A stretch of 64,000 nt of DNA, from assembly GCA_964409685.1 (NCBI GenBank), contig CAYPEJ010000015.1, positions 31,018 through 95,017 on the forward strand. The letters run 5' to 3'. Both the position numbers and the translations under genes were made by a program. The stretch comes from Clostridium_AI sp964409685 (GTDB lineage Bacteria > Bacillota > Clostridia > Lachnospirales > Lachnospiraceae). Below the pieces are notes generated by a model, which saw nothing but the letters and a program-made list of their open reading frames with translations, made no database searches and was not told the DNA's origin. Shown here piece after piece: positions 36,835 through 44,948 of the stretch (positions within the stretch are counted from its first letter, which is position 1; each line of letters begins with the position of its first letter).

Positions 36835-36873
36835 TCCTTATTACCATCCCTTCTATTAGTATTTTTGTATATG

Positions 36874-36909
36874 AAAATGCCCTAAGTATTGCAAATACCT
36901 AGGACATTT
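36874..36909 (-). terminator. Terminator after the MATE gene's upstream-facing neighbour region
   Basis: AAATGCCCTAAGTATT and AAATACCTAGGACATTT pair with few mismatches, 17 bases after the MATE stop on the minus strand, followed by TTTTCATA. It therefore ends the MATE transcript. Confidence 0.65.
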
Positions 36910-36925
36910 CGTGTCTTACTCTATT

Positions 36926-38335
36926 TTAACTCTCTGTAACACAATTTTCAACTACGTCAAAAGAATCTTCTGTATTATTTAATGTTTTCATAAATTTAAT
37001 TGTCAAATATACAGTTAAAAGCATTGCAATAAAGTCTGCAACTGGTGCCGCATATAGAACACCTTTGACACCATAAAACTTTGGCAAAATAACCGCCAAT
37101 GGTACAAATAAAACTAGGTCTCTTGTTAATGAAGCAACTGCTGCCTTTACTGGATTTCCAACAGCTTGAAAGAAAATGGATGTCATCTTAATAAAACATG
37201 TACATGTTATAAGAGAAAAAGAAACTCTTAATGTTAATACTGCAAATTCTGTATATAACGCACTTCCTCCACCAAACATTGCTACAATAAGTTTTGGACA
37301 AAAAATAAAAATTGCTGTTGAAACAGAACCTACGATTAAGGAATACTTTAATACTAATTGATACGTTTTTTTAACACGGTCAAATCTTTTTGCACCATAG
37401 TTATATCCAAAGATAGGTTGTGCCCCTAATGTAATACCAACGATGATATTAATTACAATTGTAAATACTTTTGTTTGTATACTAATAACAGAGATCGGAA
37501 TATCTGGTCCATATTTTGAAAGTGCACCGTATTTTGCCAGCATCATGTTACATACTAATGCTAACACAACGATTGCCATCTGAGTAATAAAGGTAGAAGC
37601 ACCTAATCCAACTACTTCTCTCATCACATGTAAATTAGGTATAAAACTATTTTTGTCTAACTTAAATGTTTTTGTCTTTCTAAAATACCATACACATACT
37701 GCAAAGGACACAAGCTGACCTATAATCGTTGCATATGCAGCCCCTTTAATTCCTAAATGTAATCCAAAGATAAAAATTGGGTCTAAAATAATGTTAATTA
37801 CTGCACCGATAATAGTCACCATCATACAATATCTTGGACTACCATCTGCACGAATTGTACTTAACATCATATTGGTAAGCATATAAAGAGGTAGTACAGA
37901 AAGTAAAATATTTAAGTAATCATTTGCAAGTCCATATGTTGCATCAGAAGCTCCAAACAAATATAAAATTGGTTGCTTAAATATAATTACAATTCCTGTC
38001 AAAATAACACCAAACATGAATGTAAGGGTAATACAACCACCTACGCTCCTATGAGCACTCTCTGTATCTTTCCTCCCCTGACAAATACTTAGGTATGCGG
38101 CATTTCCATCTCCAAAGCACCAAGCAATTGCATGAGAAACTATTATAATGGGAAATACAATACCTGTAGCTGCATTTCCAAGATAACCCAATTCACTATT
38201 TCCAATAAATATCTGGTCAACAATATTATAGATTGAACTAACGAGTAATGATAGTATACATGGAATCGAAAACTTAAGTAATAACTTTGAAATTTTCTCT
38301 TGCCCTAAATAATTTTCTTGTTCTAAATTTTGCAT
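36926..38335 (-). CDS. MATE-family efflux transporter
   Basis: 469 residues with 12 predicted membrane helices in two similar halves. MATE signatures include IPCILSLLVSSIYNIVDQIF at the start and GAQPIFGYNYGAKRFDRVKK between halves. It would export cationic drugs or metabolites in exchange for Na+ or H+. GAAGGAGA precedes the ATG. Confidence 0.92.
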   Translation of the reverse strand: MQNLEQENYLGQEKISKLLLKFSIPCILSLLVSSIYNIVDQIFIGNSELGYLGNAATGIVFPIIIVSHAIAWCFGDGNAAYLSICQGRKDTESAHRSVGGCITLTFMFGVILTGIVIIFKQPILYLFGASDATYGLANDYLNILLSVLPLYMLTNMMLSTIRADGSPRYCMMVTIIGAVINIILDPIFIFGLHLGIKGAAYATIIGQLVSFAVCVWYFRKTKTFKLDKNSFIPNLHVMREVVGLGASTFITQMAIVVLALVCNMMLAKYGALSKYGPDIPISVISIQTKVFTIVINIIVGITLGAQPIFGYNYGAKRFDRVKKTYQLVLKYSLIVGSVSTAIFIFCPKLIVAMFGGGSALYTEFAVLTLRVSFSLITCTCFIKMTSIFFQAVGNPVKAAVASLTRDLVLFVPLAVILPKFYGVKGVLYAAPVADFIAMLLTVYLTIKFMKTLNNTEDSFDVVENCVTES

Positions 38336-38407
38336 CGAATTCTCCTTCTAATATTATTGTGGAGTCCTTATCATAAAAAACTACCCGAAAACTAGGAACA
38401 GCAGTAA

Positions 38408-38442
38408 AATAGCGTAAAATTCTATTTGAATTTTACGCTATT
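38408..38442. other. Perfect 15-bp stem-loop upstream of the MATE gene
   Basis: AATAGCGTAAAATTC pairs with GAATTTTACGCTATT over a 5-base loop. On the minus strand it is followed by TTTTACTG, 73 bases before the MATE start. It could be a leader attenuator for the MATE gene, or the terminator of the toxin remnant upstream. No other gene was seen in 38336-38578. Confidence 0.5.
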
Positions 38443-38578
38443 GCGCTGTCAAACGTTTGCTATTCTATCACATATTTTTTTATGAAGTCAAGACAAAATT
38501 CGACACAATCTGTGTAAAGATTGTAGTTTCTATTCTACTCAAAATTTGTATTAGGTGGTTCTTTACCTTTTTCAACTT

Positions 38579-38743
38579 TTACTTTTCTGATTTTTGTTCG
38601 AGAATCTCTAAAAACTCATTCGCTGTCACGATAAATGACTCGTGTGGAAGCTTACCAACCACACGGACAGTAGCAGCATTGCTGTGACTTGACAAAAGAG
38701 CAGAAACCAGTACATTGGTATCAATTACTGCATAACAAGTCAT
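38579..38743 (-). pseudogene. PIN-domain toxin with an internal deletion
   Basis: 54 codons starting at ATG 38743, three bases after the antitoxin stop, with AAGGAGGAG upstream. The first 30 residues (YAVIDTNVLVSALLSSHSN) are the start of a PIN RNase with the first catalytic Asp. The last 20 (ESFIVTANEFLEILEQK) match the end of the same fold, and the ~80 residues normally between, with the other catalytic acids, are missing. It cannot be an active nuclease. Confidence 0.7.
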
Positions 38744-38746
38744 CGC

Positions 38747-39043
38747 CTACTCCTCCTTATTCCTTGTTCTTCTGATTTCTTCATTTATCTCATCCAAAGA
38801 CAAATCCTGCACTCCGTTCTCCTGTGCCTGCGCTCTCAGTGCCAGAAATGCCTGCATACCAGCAGCTCGTAAAGTATCATCATTTGAAGCCTGAATTTCA
38901 AATGGTATTTTTTTCTCACGAACAACAGCTCTTGCAAACACATTAAATGCAGTAGTTGCATTCATCCCAAAATCTGCACAAAGTGCATCAAACTGACGCT
39001 TCAGATTCTCATCCATCCTTACGCTAAATGTTGCCAATGCCAT
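38747..39043 (-). CDS. RelB/DinJ-family antitoxin
   Basis: 98 residues. N-terminal ribbon-helix-helix (TFSVRMDENLKRQFDALCAD, then FGMNATTAFNVFARAVVRE), typical of RelB/DinJ DNA-binding antitoxins, then a flexible charged toxin-binding tail. It is followed by a truncated PIN toxin, not RelE. Coding bases look richer in G+C than surrounding genes, hinting at transfer. GGAGG precedes the ATG. Confidence 0.82.
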   Translation of the reverse strand: MALATFSVRMDENLKRQFDALCADFGMNATTAFNVFARAVVREKKIPFEIQASNDDTLRAAGMQAFLALRAQAQENGVQDLSLDEINEEIRRTRNKEE

Positions 39044-39066
39044 ACAAACCCCTCCTTTGTACCTTT

Positions 39067-39105
39067 ATTATATGCTAATTGGTTAAAAAAACAACTTTTT
39101 TAACC
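39067..39105 (-). promoter_or_regulatory. Antitoxin promoter with palindromic operator
   Basis: Minus-strand TTGTTT (39094-39089) and TATAAT (39072-39067), 16-base spacer. The -35 lies inside a palindrome, GGTTAAAAAA...TTTTTTAACC (39081-39105), the expected site for the ribbon-helix-helix antitoxin. Confidence 0.6.
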
Positions 39106-39293
39106 TAAAAGGTGCTTAGAGGTGCAAAATCAAATGATTTATTTATATCATCAAAAATTGCTGTTTCTGCAATAAATTCATCATATTTCCTCCTTTTCAT
39201 GAAATAATCCCCAAATGCTCAAACAATTCATAGTATTCAATCATTAATATTTTACCTGTTTCACTCATTTTTTACCATCTGTAAAGAAGCAAG

Positions 39294-39327
39294 AAAAAAC
39301 CGACCAGGAATCGCAACTCCCAATCGG
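39294..39327 (-). terminator. Intrinsic terminator
   Basis: On the minus strand CCGATTGGGA pairs with TCCTGGTCGG (three wobbles), then TTTTTT. It ends transcription coming from RhuM and the macro-domain fragment. Between here and the antitoxin only short open stretches without a recognisable product were seen. Confidence 0.65.
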
Positions 39328-39485
39328 CATCTGTATCCTTTTAATATTTTAGGAAATTCTATTAGTCATGGCTTATTGCTTTATACTTGCGAATCAATTT
39401 TATCCAATGAAAAATCCTCATTCCTTCTGCATATAATACGTAACCTATGAGGCGATTTAATTTTATGGGAACTTAATTTGTAAGA

Positions 39486-39638
39486 CTAAATCATCATATC
39501 AAGTAATTCCTGCTGAGGAATAGATGCACCAGAACCTCCATCAATACGAGTTAATCCAGCTCCCAAAATTGGTATACACACATCTTGCTGCCCCTTTTTT
39601 TTAGGGGCTATTTCCTCCAACATCCCCATACACTTCAC
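39486..39638 (-). pseudogene. Fragment of a macro-domain (DUF6430-like) protein
   Basis: A 50-codon open stretch ending in TAG. It reads MGMLEEIAPKKKGQQDVCIP, then ILGAGLTRIDGG and PQQELLDMMI. This resembles the C-terminal part of macro-domain proteins that end with IPLIGTG-R and QELL-I motifs and occur with defence systems. The front of the domain is missing and a stop precedes it. Family match is by eye. Confidence 0.45.
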
Positions 39639-39683
39639 AATTCCTTATTGCCAGTTTTGTCCGTCTCTCTGAAATATAATAAT

Positions 39684-40718
39684 TTATCTTTTAGTGTTTT
39701 CTTCTAATTCCAACAGATACTTATCAAAATCAGACATAAAAATCCTGTCCTGAATCACGCGGTACTTCTCAAATTCAGTCTCTGCATGAAGCTTTGCGAT
39801 CTCGGCAGATACCTTACCTGCATCCTTCAAAAGACCATAATCAAACATTTCAATAAAACTGTTAAGCCTTTTTTCCCAATCCTGCATTGTGAGAGGAATG
39901 TGTCTTAATGTCATACTTTCAGCAAAATCTAAATATGCAGTGACCATGCGATTTAACTGCTTCATCTCATCCTGATTCAAATAATTCTTAGCAATCGTAA
40001 CATCGCTTTTCTTAATCTTTCCATCTGGCGCATCCGCCCATGTGGTTAGCCCCATATGCTCTTTCGTATGGTCTGCTCTTTCTACAATTAATTCGGCTGC
40101 TGTATGACCGTGTACTGCAAAATGCATTTTGTTCTGAACCGTTGCATAAAACCTCATTGTTGTTGCTGAGTTTCTGTCATAATCTATTGCAGTAGCATAA
40201 ATGTCTGTGATTTTTTGATAAAACTTTCTTTCACTTGCTCGTATTTCCCGAATACGTTCTAACTGTTCATCAAAATACTTTTCTGTCAGGTATGTTCCGC
40301 GTTTCAGCCTTTCATCGTCCATAACCCAACCTTTGATGGTGTAGTCCTTAGCAATTTGATTCACCCATTTACGAAACTGCACAGCACGCTCAGAATTCAC
40401 TTTAAATCCGACAGCAATAATCATTTCCAACGAATAATGATTTGTATTATAACTTTTTCCGTCAGCCGCAGTTATTCGAAATTTTCGAATAACTGAATCC
40501 TCTTGCAATTCACTATCACTAAACACCTTTTTAATATGATAGTTAATTGTATTTGTTTCCACATCGTATAACATCGCCATCATCTTCTGTGTCAGCCATA
40601 TATTCTCATCCTCATAACGCATCTCGATGCTATCCTGCTGGTCACCTACAGAGGCAATGTAGGTCAGATATTCTGCTGCGCTAGAACGGATGGTTATTTT
40701 TTCTTTTTTCTTTTTCAA
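39684..40718 (-). CDS. RhuM-family protein
   Basis: 344 residues of the virulence-RhuM family. Typical segments: IWLTQKMMAMLYDVETNTIN (HTH-like), HYSLEMIIAVGFKVNSERAV, FRKWVNQIAKDYTIKGWVMD, and the C-terminal FDKYLLELEE. Starts at TTG 40718 behind AAGGAGG. The biochemical role is not established; the family is common in mobile and defence regions. It adjoins a macro-domain fragment and a broken toxin-antitoxin pair. Confidence 0.85.
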   Translation of the reverse strand: MKKKKEKITIRSSAAEYLTYIASVGDQQDSIEMRYEDENIWLTQKMMAMLYDVETNTINYHIKKVFSDSELQEDSVIRKFRITAADGKSYNTNHYSLEMIIAVGFKVNSERAVQFRKWVNQIAKDYTIKGWVMDDERLKRGTYLTEKYFDEQLERIREIRASERKFYQKITDIYATAIDYDRNSATTMRFYATVQNKMHFAVHGHTAAELIVERADHTKEHMGLTTWADAPDGKIKKSDVTIAKNYLNQDEMKQLNRMVTAYLDFAESMTLRHIPLTMQDWEKRLNSFIEMFDYGLLKDAGKVSAEIAKLHAETEFEKYRVIQDRIFMSDFDKYLLELEENTKR

Positions 40719-40827
40719 AAAGGATTTCCTCCTTGCCTATGCTGTTACTTCGCACTCTGAGTAACGAAATACTCACCTCTGCAATATTAAGATTTGATAC
40801 CATCATTCCTGTTTGCTTCATTACATA

Positions 40828-42303
40828 CTACTGGATTTCTTTGTAAGTAGCTTTCGTCTCTGCACTTGTAATATCTAGCTCACCCAACTCCAAATCAACC
40901 TCAATGTGATCGTCCGCTTTCCGTTGGGACAACAAAACAACCGTCTCCACATGTCCACTATGTCCAAACATATCACAACCACGAACCTTCTCAAGCTCAT
41001 AACCACCTTCACAAAGAATCTTTAAATCCCTTGCAAGTGTGGCTGGATCACAGCTTACATACACAACACGCTCTGGCGCCATATTTAAAATCGTTTCAAG
41101 TAATGCACCATCGCAACCCTTTCTAGGTGGGTCAACTACGATTACATCGGCTGTCATCTTTCCATTACTTTCTTTGTATTTTTCAGGAAGTACTTCCTCT
41201 GAGGCTCCGACAAAGAATTCTACATTTTTTATGTCATTGAATTCCTTATTACGATTTGCGTCAGCGATAGCTTCTGGTACAATCTCAACACCATAAACCA
41301 TCTTTGCTTTCTGTGCAAGGAATAAAGAAATAGTTCCGATTCCACAATATAAATCCCATACAATCTCATTTCCAGTTAAACCAGCGTAGTCTAATGCCGT
41401 TTGATATAACTTCTGAGTTTGAAGTGGGTTTACTTGATAGAAGGAAAGCGGAGAGATCTGATATTTGATATCACCGATATAATCTACGATATACTCAGTT
41501 CCCCAAAGTGTCTTCACTTTATCACCAAGAATCTTATTTGTCTTTTCCTTATTGATATTAATGCTAATACTCTTCATACCTTCTAATACAGTTAAACGTT
41601 TAATGAATTCATCTGCATGTGGAAGTGTATTGCCATTAATAATAAGGCAAACCATAATCTCGCCTGTATGATGTCCTACTCTTGTTAAAATATGACGCAC
41701 TAATCCTGTGTGGGATACTTCATTATAAGAAGAAATATTGTATTGCTTCATTACATCTAGAACAATATTTAAAATCTCTTCATTTCTCTTATCTTGAATG
41801 GCACAGCTTAGAGCTGGAATAATAGAGTGTGTTCGACTAGCATAAAATCCAGTTACTAACTCACCTTCCTTACTCATGCCAACAGGAAATTGTGCTTTAT
41901 TACGATAGTGATATGGTTCTTCCATTCCTAAGATAGGTTCCATAATCGCGTCAATTTGTTCTTGTGGGAACTTTCCTAAACGTACTAGGCAATTCTTGAT
42001 TTTATTTTCTTTATAAGAAAGTTGTGCCTCATAAGAAAGGTGTTGAATCTGGCATCCTCCACATTGTCTTGCAACTGGGCATACTGGTTCTACACGATTT
42101 TTAGAAGGCTTAACAATCTCCATTAATCTTCCGTATCCATAGTTTTTCTTTGCTTTGATTACTTTTACACGAACAACGTCGCCAGGGATTGCATCCTTGA
42201 TAAATAAGGCATATCCATCAATATGTGCAATCCCCTCGCCTTCTGTTCCGATGTCGTCTATTTCTAGTTCAAATTCGTCGTTTTTATTTATTGCATTTGC
42301 CAT
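40828..42303 (-). CDS. 23S rRNA (uracil-5-)-methyltransferase (RlmD/RumA type)
   Basis: 491 residues. N-terminal TRAM domain (~10-65), an iron-sulphur site with CPVARQCGGCQIQHL, and a SAM-dependent methyltransferase domain with DLYCGIGTISLFLA, VDPPRKGCD and the catalytic Cys in YVSCDPATLARDL. It forms 5-methyluridine in 23S rRNA; the exact position (U747/U1939-type) is not decided by sequence. Fifteen bases after the YhaM-like gene; probable operon. Confidence 0.92.
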   Translation of the reverse strand: MANAINKNDEFELEIDDIGTEGEGIAHIDGYALFIKDAIPGDVVRVKVIKAKKNYGYGRLMEIVKPSKNRVEPVCPVARQCGGCQIQHLSYEAQLSYKENKIKNCLVRLGKFPQEQIDAIMEPILGMEEPYHYRNKAQFPVGMSKEGELVTGFYASRTHSIIPALSCAIQDKRNEEILNIVLDVMKQYNISSYNEVSHTGLVRHILTRVGHHTGEIMVCLIINGNTLPHADEFIKRLTVLEGMKSISININKEKTNKILGDKVKTLWGTEYIVDYIGDIKYQISPLSFYQVNPLQTQKLYQTALDYAGLTGNEIVWDLYCGIGTISLFLAQKAKMVYGVEIVPEAIADANRNKEFNDIKNVEFFVGASEEVLPEKYKESNGKMTADVIVVDPPRKGCDGALLETILNMAPERVVYVSCDPATLARDLKILCEGGYELEKVRGCDMFGHSGHVETVVLLSQRKADDHIEVDLELGELDITSAETKATYKEIQ

Positions 42304-42318
42304 TTGATTTACTCCAAA

Positions 42319-43260
42319 TTATTTTTCGCTTCTACGAATATTTGATTCAAAGAAACGATTGTATCCTAACCATTCTGTTTTTTCGTCGCCACTTTCTAAT
42401 ACTTCACGAACTGTTTGTAATTTCGCATCTGTATTATCTGCAAAACTTAATGCAAGCGCTTCTGCTGTTGCAGGTTTTTTCGGAGAACCATATTCTAATT
42501 CACCGTGATGGGATAAGATGCAGTGACGAAGCTGAGAAGATAGTTTATGTGGGAAGTTTGGAATCTCTCGAATTCTGGCACTGATCATCTCAGTTCCGAT
42601 GAAGATGTGACCTAATAATTGGCCGTCATCTGTATAATCATTTTCAGGGAAATCTGATAATTCTTCTGTCTTACCAATATCATGGAACAACGCTCCTGCT
42701 AATAAGATATCACGATTTAAAAATGGATAGTTTGCTGCCATATAATCACACATCTTAACAACACCTAGTGTATGTTCTACTAAACCGCCCATAAAGCTGT
42801 GGTGCACACTCTTTGCTGCAGAATGGTGCATAAATCTCTTTTGAAACTCCTTATCTTCTACAAAAAAGCTTTTTACTAACTTACTTAAGTATGGGTTATT
42901 AATACTATTTACATAAGTTAATAATTCCCCGAACATTTCCTTGATATCCCTATGAGATGTTGGAATATAATCGGCTGGATCGTATTCTCCTTCTTGCACG
43001 CGTCGAACTCTTCTAACATTCAATTGTAAGGAATTTTGAAAACAAGTTATCTGTCCTTCTACATGAATAAAGTCCATTGCCTCAAAGTTTTCAATGGCAT
43101 TGGACATCTCCCAGATCTTTGCATCTAAAATACCTGTCTTATCTTGTAGTGATAAGGAACAATAAGTCTTCCCTGCTTTTGTCTTTAACATCTGCTTCGT
43201 TTTACATAAATACGTAACAGCAATTGTATCTCCTTCTCGTAACTCATTAATATAGCGCAT
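42319..43260 (-). CDS. 3'-5' exoribonuclease YhaM-like
   Basis: 313 residues. OB-fold nucleic-acid-binding domain at ~10-95 (SLSLQDKTGILDAKIW), then an HD phosphohydrolase domain with HHSFMGGLVEHTLGVV, LFHDIGKTEELSD and LRHCILSHHGELEYG. This matches the full length and order of YhaM/CbfI exonucleases that trim RNA and single-stranded DNA. Upstream partner of the rRNA methyltransferase. Confidence 0.9.
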   Translation of the reverse strand: MRYINELREGDTIAVTYLCKTKQMLKTKAGKTYCSLSLQDKTGILDAKIWEMSNAIENFEAMDFIHVEGQITCFQNSLQLNVRRVRRVQEGEYDPADYIPTSHRDIKEMFGELLTYVNSINNPYLSKLVKSFFVEDKEFQKRFMHHSAAKSVHHSFMGGLVEHTLGVVKMCDYMAANYPFLNRDILLAGALFHDIGKTEELSDFPENDYTDDGQLLGHIFIGTEMISARIREIPNFPHKLSSQLRHCILSHHGELEYGSPKKPATAEALALSFADNTDAKLQTVREVLESGDEKTEWLGYNRFFESNIRRSEK

Positions 43261-43331
43261 ATCTATTTCCTTACCTTTCTATTATTTCATCTAAACATTT
43301 TCTTTATTATACCTTAACCACGAAAAATAGA

Positions 43332-43387
43332 AAAGACATAGTAACCAATAAAATAAATTTACTTTATTCGTCCTATGTCTTTCTTTT
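43332..43387. terminator. Terminator of the HtrA-like gene
   Basis: AAAGACATAG and CTATGTCTTT with a paired A/T-rich inside; T-rich tails on both strands. It lies directly after the HtrA-like stop. Confidence 0.7.
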
Positions 43388-44707
43388 TTATTCTTCTTCT
43401 AATTTCACTGTAATTGTTTTTTCTTCAAATGAAGTTTTTAAATACTCTGACACAACTTGTCTTGTAATCTTAAATGTCATAGTATCACCTGGCTTATGTT
43501 CTTCAATCTTACTCATAAGTCCTGCCACAGAAGAAACGCTTGTACCATCAATCTCCGTAATAACATCGTTTCCCTTTAATCCTTTCTTAAATGCTGGTGA
43601 ATTGGCAATTACATCTGTAACATAAATTCCATAGCTTACATTTAATTTTTCTGCCACATCACTGGATAATTCACTTACCTTGACACCTAAATATGCCTTA
43701 CTTTGATTGTTCAGCATTCTTTCAATAATGTTTTTTAACTTGGATATTCCAAGAAAACACATAATACTTTCATCCGATTCTTCTTTGTAATCATGGGTAA
43801 TGATACCAATTACCTTTCCATCCATATTGATAAAAAAACCTTCTCCATACGCATTTTCCGTAATGCTTGTATGATAAAATCCTAACTTTCCATCTACAAT
43901 GTACTTATCGATACAAGGTGCTGTAATATAGCCTATCTGCATGGAGTACATAGTTCCATCTGGTGCCCCCAGTCCTAACACAGGTACACCATAAGATAAT
44001 TGATAAGAATCCCCCAGATCTGCTTCCACTATCTTAGACTTCGTTCTCTGGGTTACTGAACGCACTTTCACTTTAACAATTGCTAGTTTTGTTTCTTTAT
44101 CATAATCCACCAACTCTGCACGAGCGATCTCATTATTATAAAATGCAACCTTAATCTTATTGGCTCCTTTTATATAAGAGTAATTACAAAGAACGTATAT
44201 GTAATCCTGTTCGATACTTAATATAAGTCCATAATTTTCTTCATTCTTCTCCATCTCAAACCAATTGCTTATATTGCTAACCTTCAAAACAGTAACCATA
44301 GAATACTTCATATTCTCAGCCATACTCCGCATTAAACTAAATAACTTCTGGTAAGACTTTATATTCAAAGCACGAAATATGTCTTGGTCTGTTATTTCAC
44401 TCTTGGTTACAGGTTCATTGGGTACTTCTTGTTCTTCTTCCACTCCAGTAATTAAAGGCGGGGATTCCTCTAACTCTTCTTCTAGTACAATTGGCTCCTT
44501 CTGTTCTTGATTTCCCCACTTCTCCATAGTTTGATTAGTAATATAAAATACGAAACTGCTTATGAATCCAAAAATAATCGCCAATAATACCGTCATACCG
44601 ATCGTTCTTAATAACTTCTTTTTTGTATTCTTTGCCCTTGGTGCTACCTTTTCTTGTATAAAAGAAAATTTCTCTTCATTCACGTCATAATCGTTGTTTG
44701 TACTCAT
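43388..44707 (-). CDS. HtrA-like membrane-anchored PDZ protein, catalytic triad lost
   Basis: About 439 residues. A charged N-terminus, one membrane helix (~38-60, TIGMTVLLAIIFGFISSFVF), an acidic linker, a trypsin-like domain (~130-335) and a C-terminal PDZ domain (YLGVKVSELSSDVAEKL, then GLKGNDVITEIDGTSV). In active HtrA proteins the His, Asp and Ser motifs read TNYHVV, TDLAVLK and GNSGGPL; here the matching stretches read VLCNYSYIK, TKLAIVK and ENAYGEGFF. All three catalytic residues appear replaced. It is probably a scaffold or sensor outside the membrane. GAGGAG precedes ATG 44707. Confidence 0.8.
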   Translation of the reverse strand: MSTNNDYDVNEEKFSFIQEKVAPRAKNTKKKLLRTIGMTVLLAIIFGFISSFVFYITNQTMEKWGNQEQKEPIVLEEELEESPPLITGVEEEQEVPNEPVTKSEITDQDIFRALNIKSYQKLFSLMRSMAENMKYSMVTVLKVSNISNWFEMEKNEENYGLILSIEQDYIYVLCNYSYIKGANKIKVAFYNNEIARAELVDYDKETKLAIVKVKVRSVTQRTKSKIVEADLGDSYQLSYGVPVLGLGAPDGTMYSMQIGYITAPCIDKYIVDGKLGFYHTSITENAYGEGFFINMDGKVIGIITHDYKEESDESIMCFLGISKLKNIIERMLNNQSKAYLGVKVSELSSDVAEKLNVSYGIYVTDVIANSPAFKKGLKGNDVITEIDGTSVSSVAGLMSKIEEHKPGDTMTFKITRQVVSEYLKTSFEEKTITVKLEEE

Positions 44708-44948
44708 AAAATTACTCCTCAAATACAATCTTTACGCAGTTTATCATTTTCCTAAATATAAAATATTTTATCATTTAGTTATGAACAATATATGAATTAA
44801 CTGTAAACAAATGCAATGGCTTGATTTTCCGATATTCTGCCTTTTCATTTTTGCTAATGTAATGTAAAATACTAATAATAACTTTCATATGAAAATAGTT
44901 TTAATGATAAAATGATGAAAATGATAAAATAGAAAAGAGGCTAGAAAT

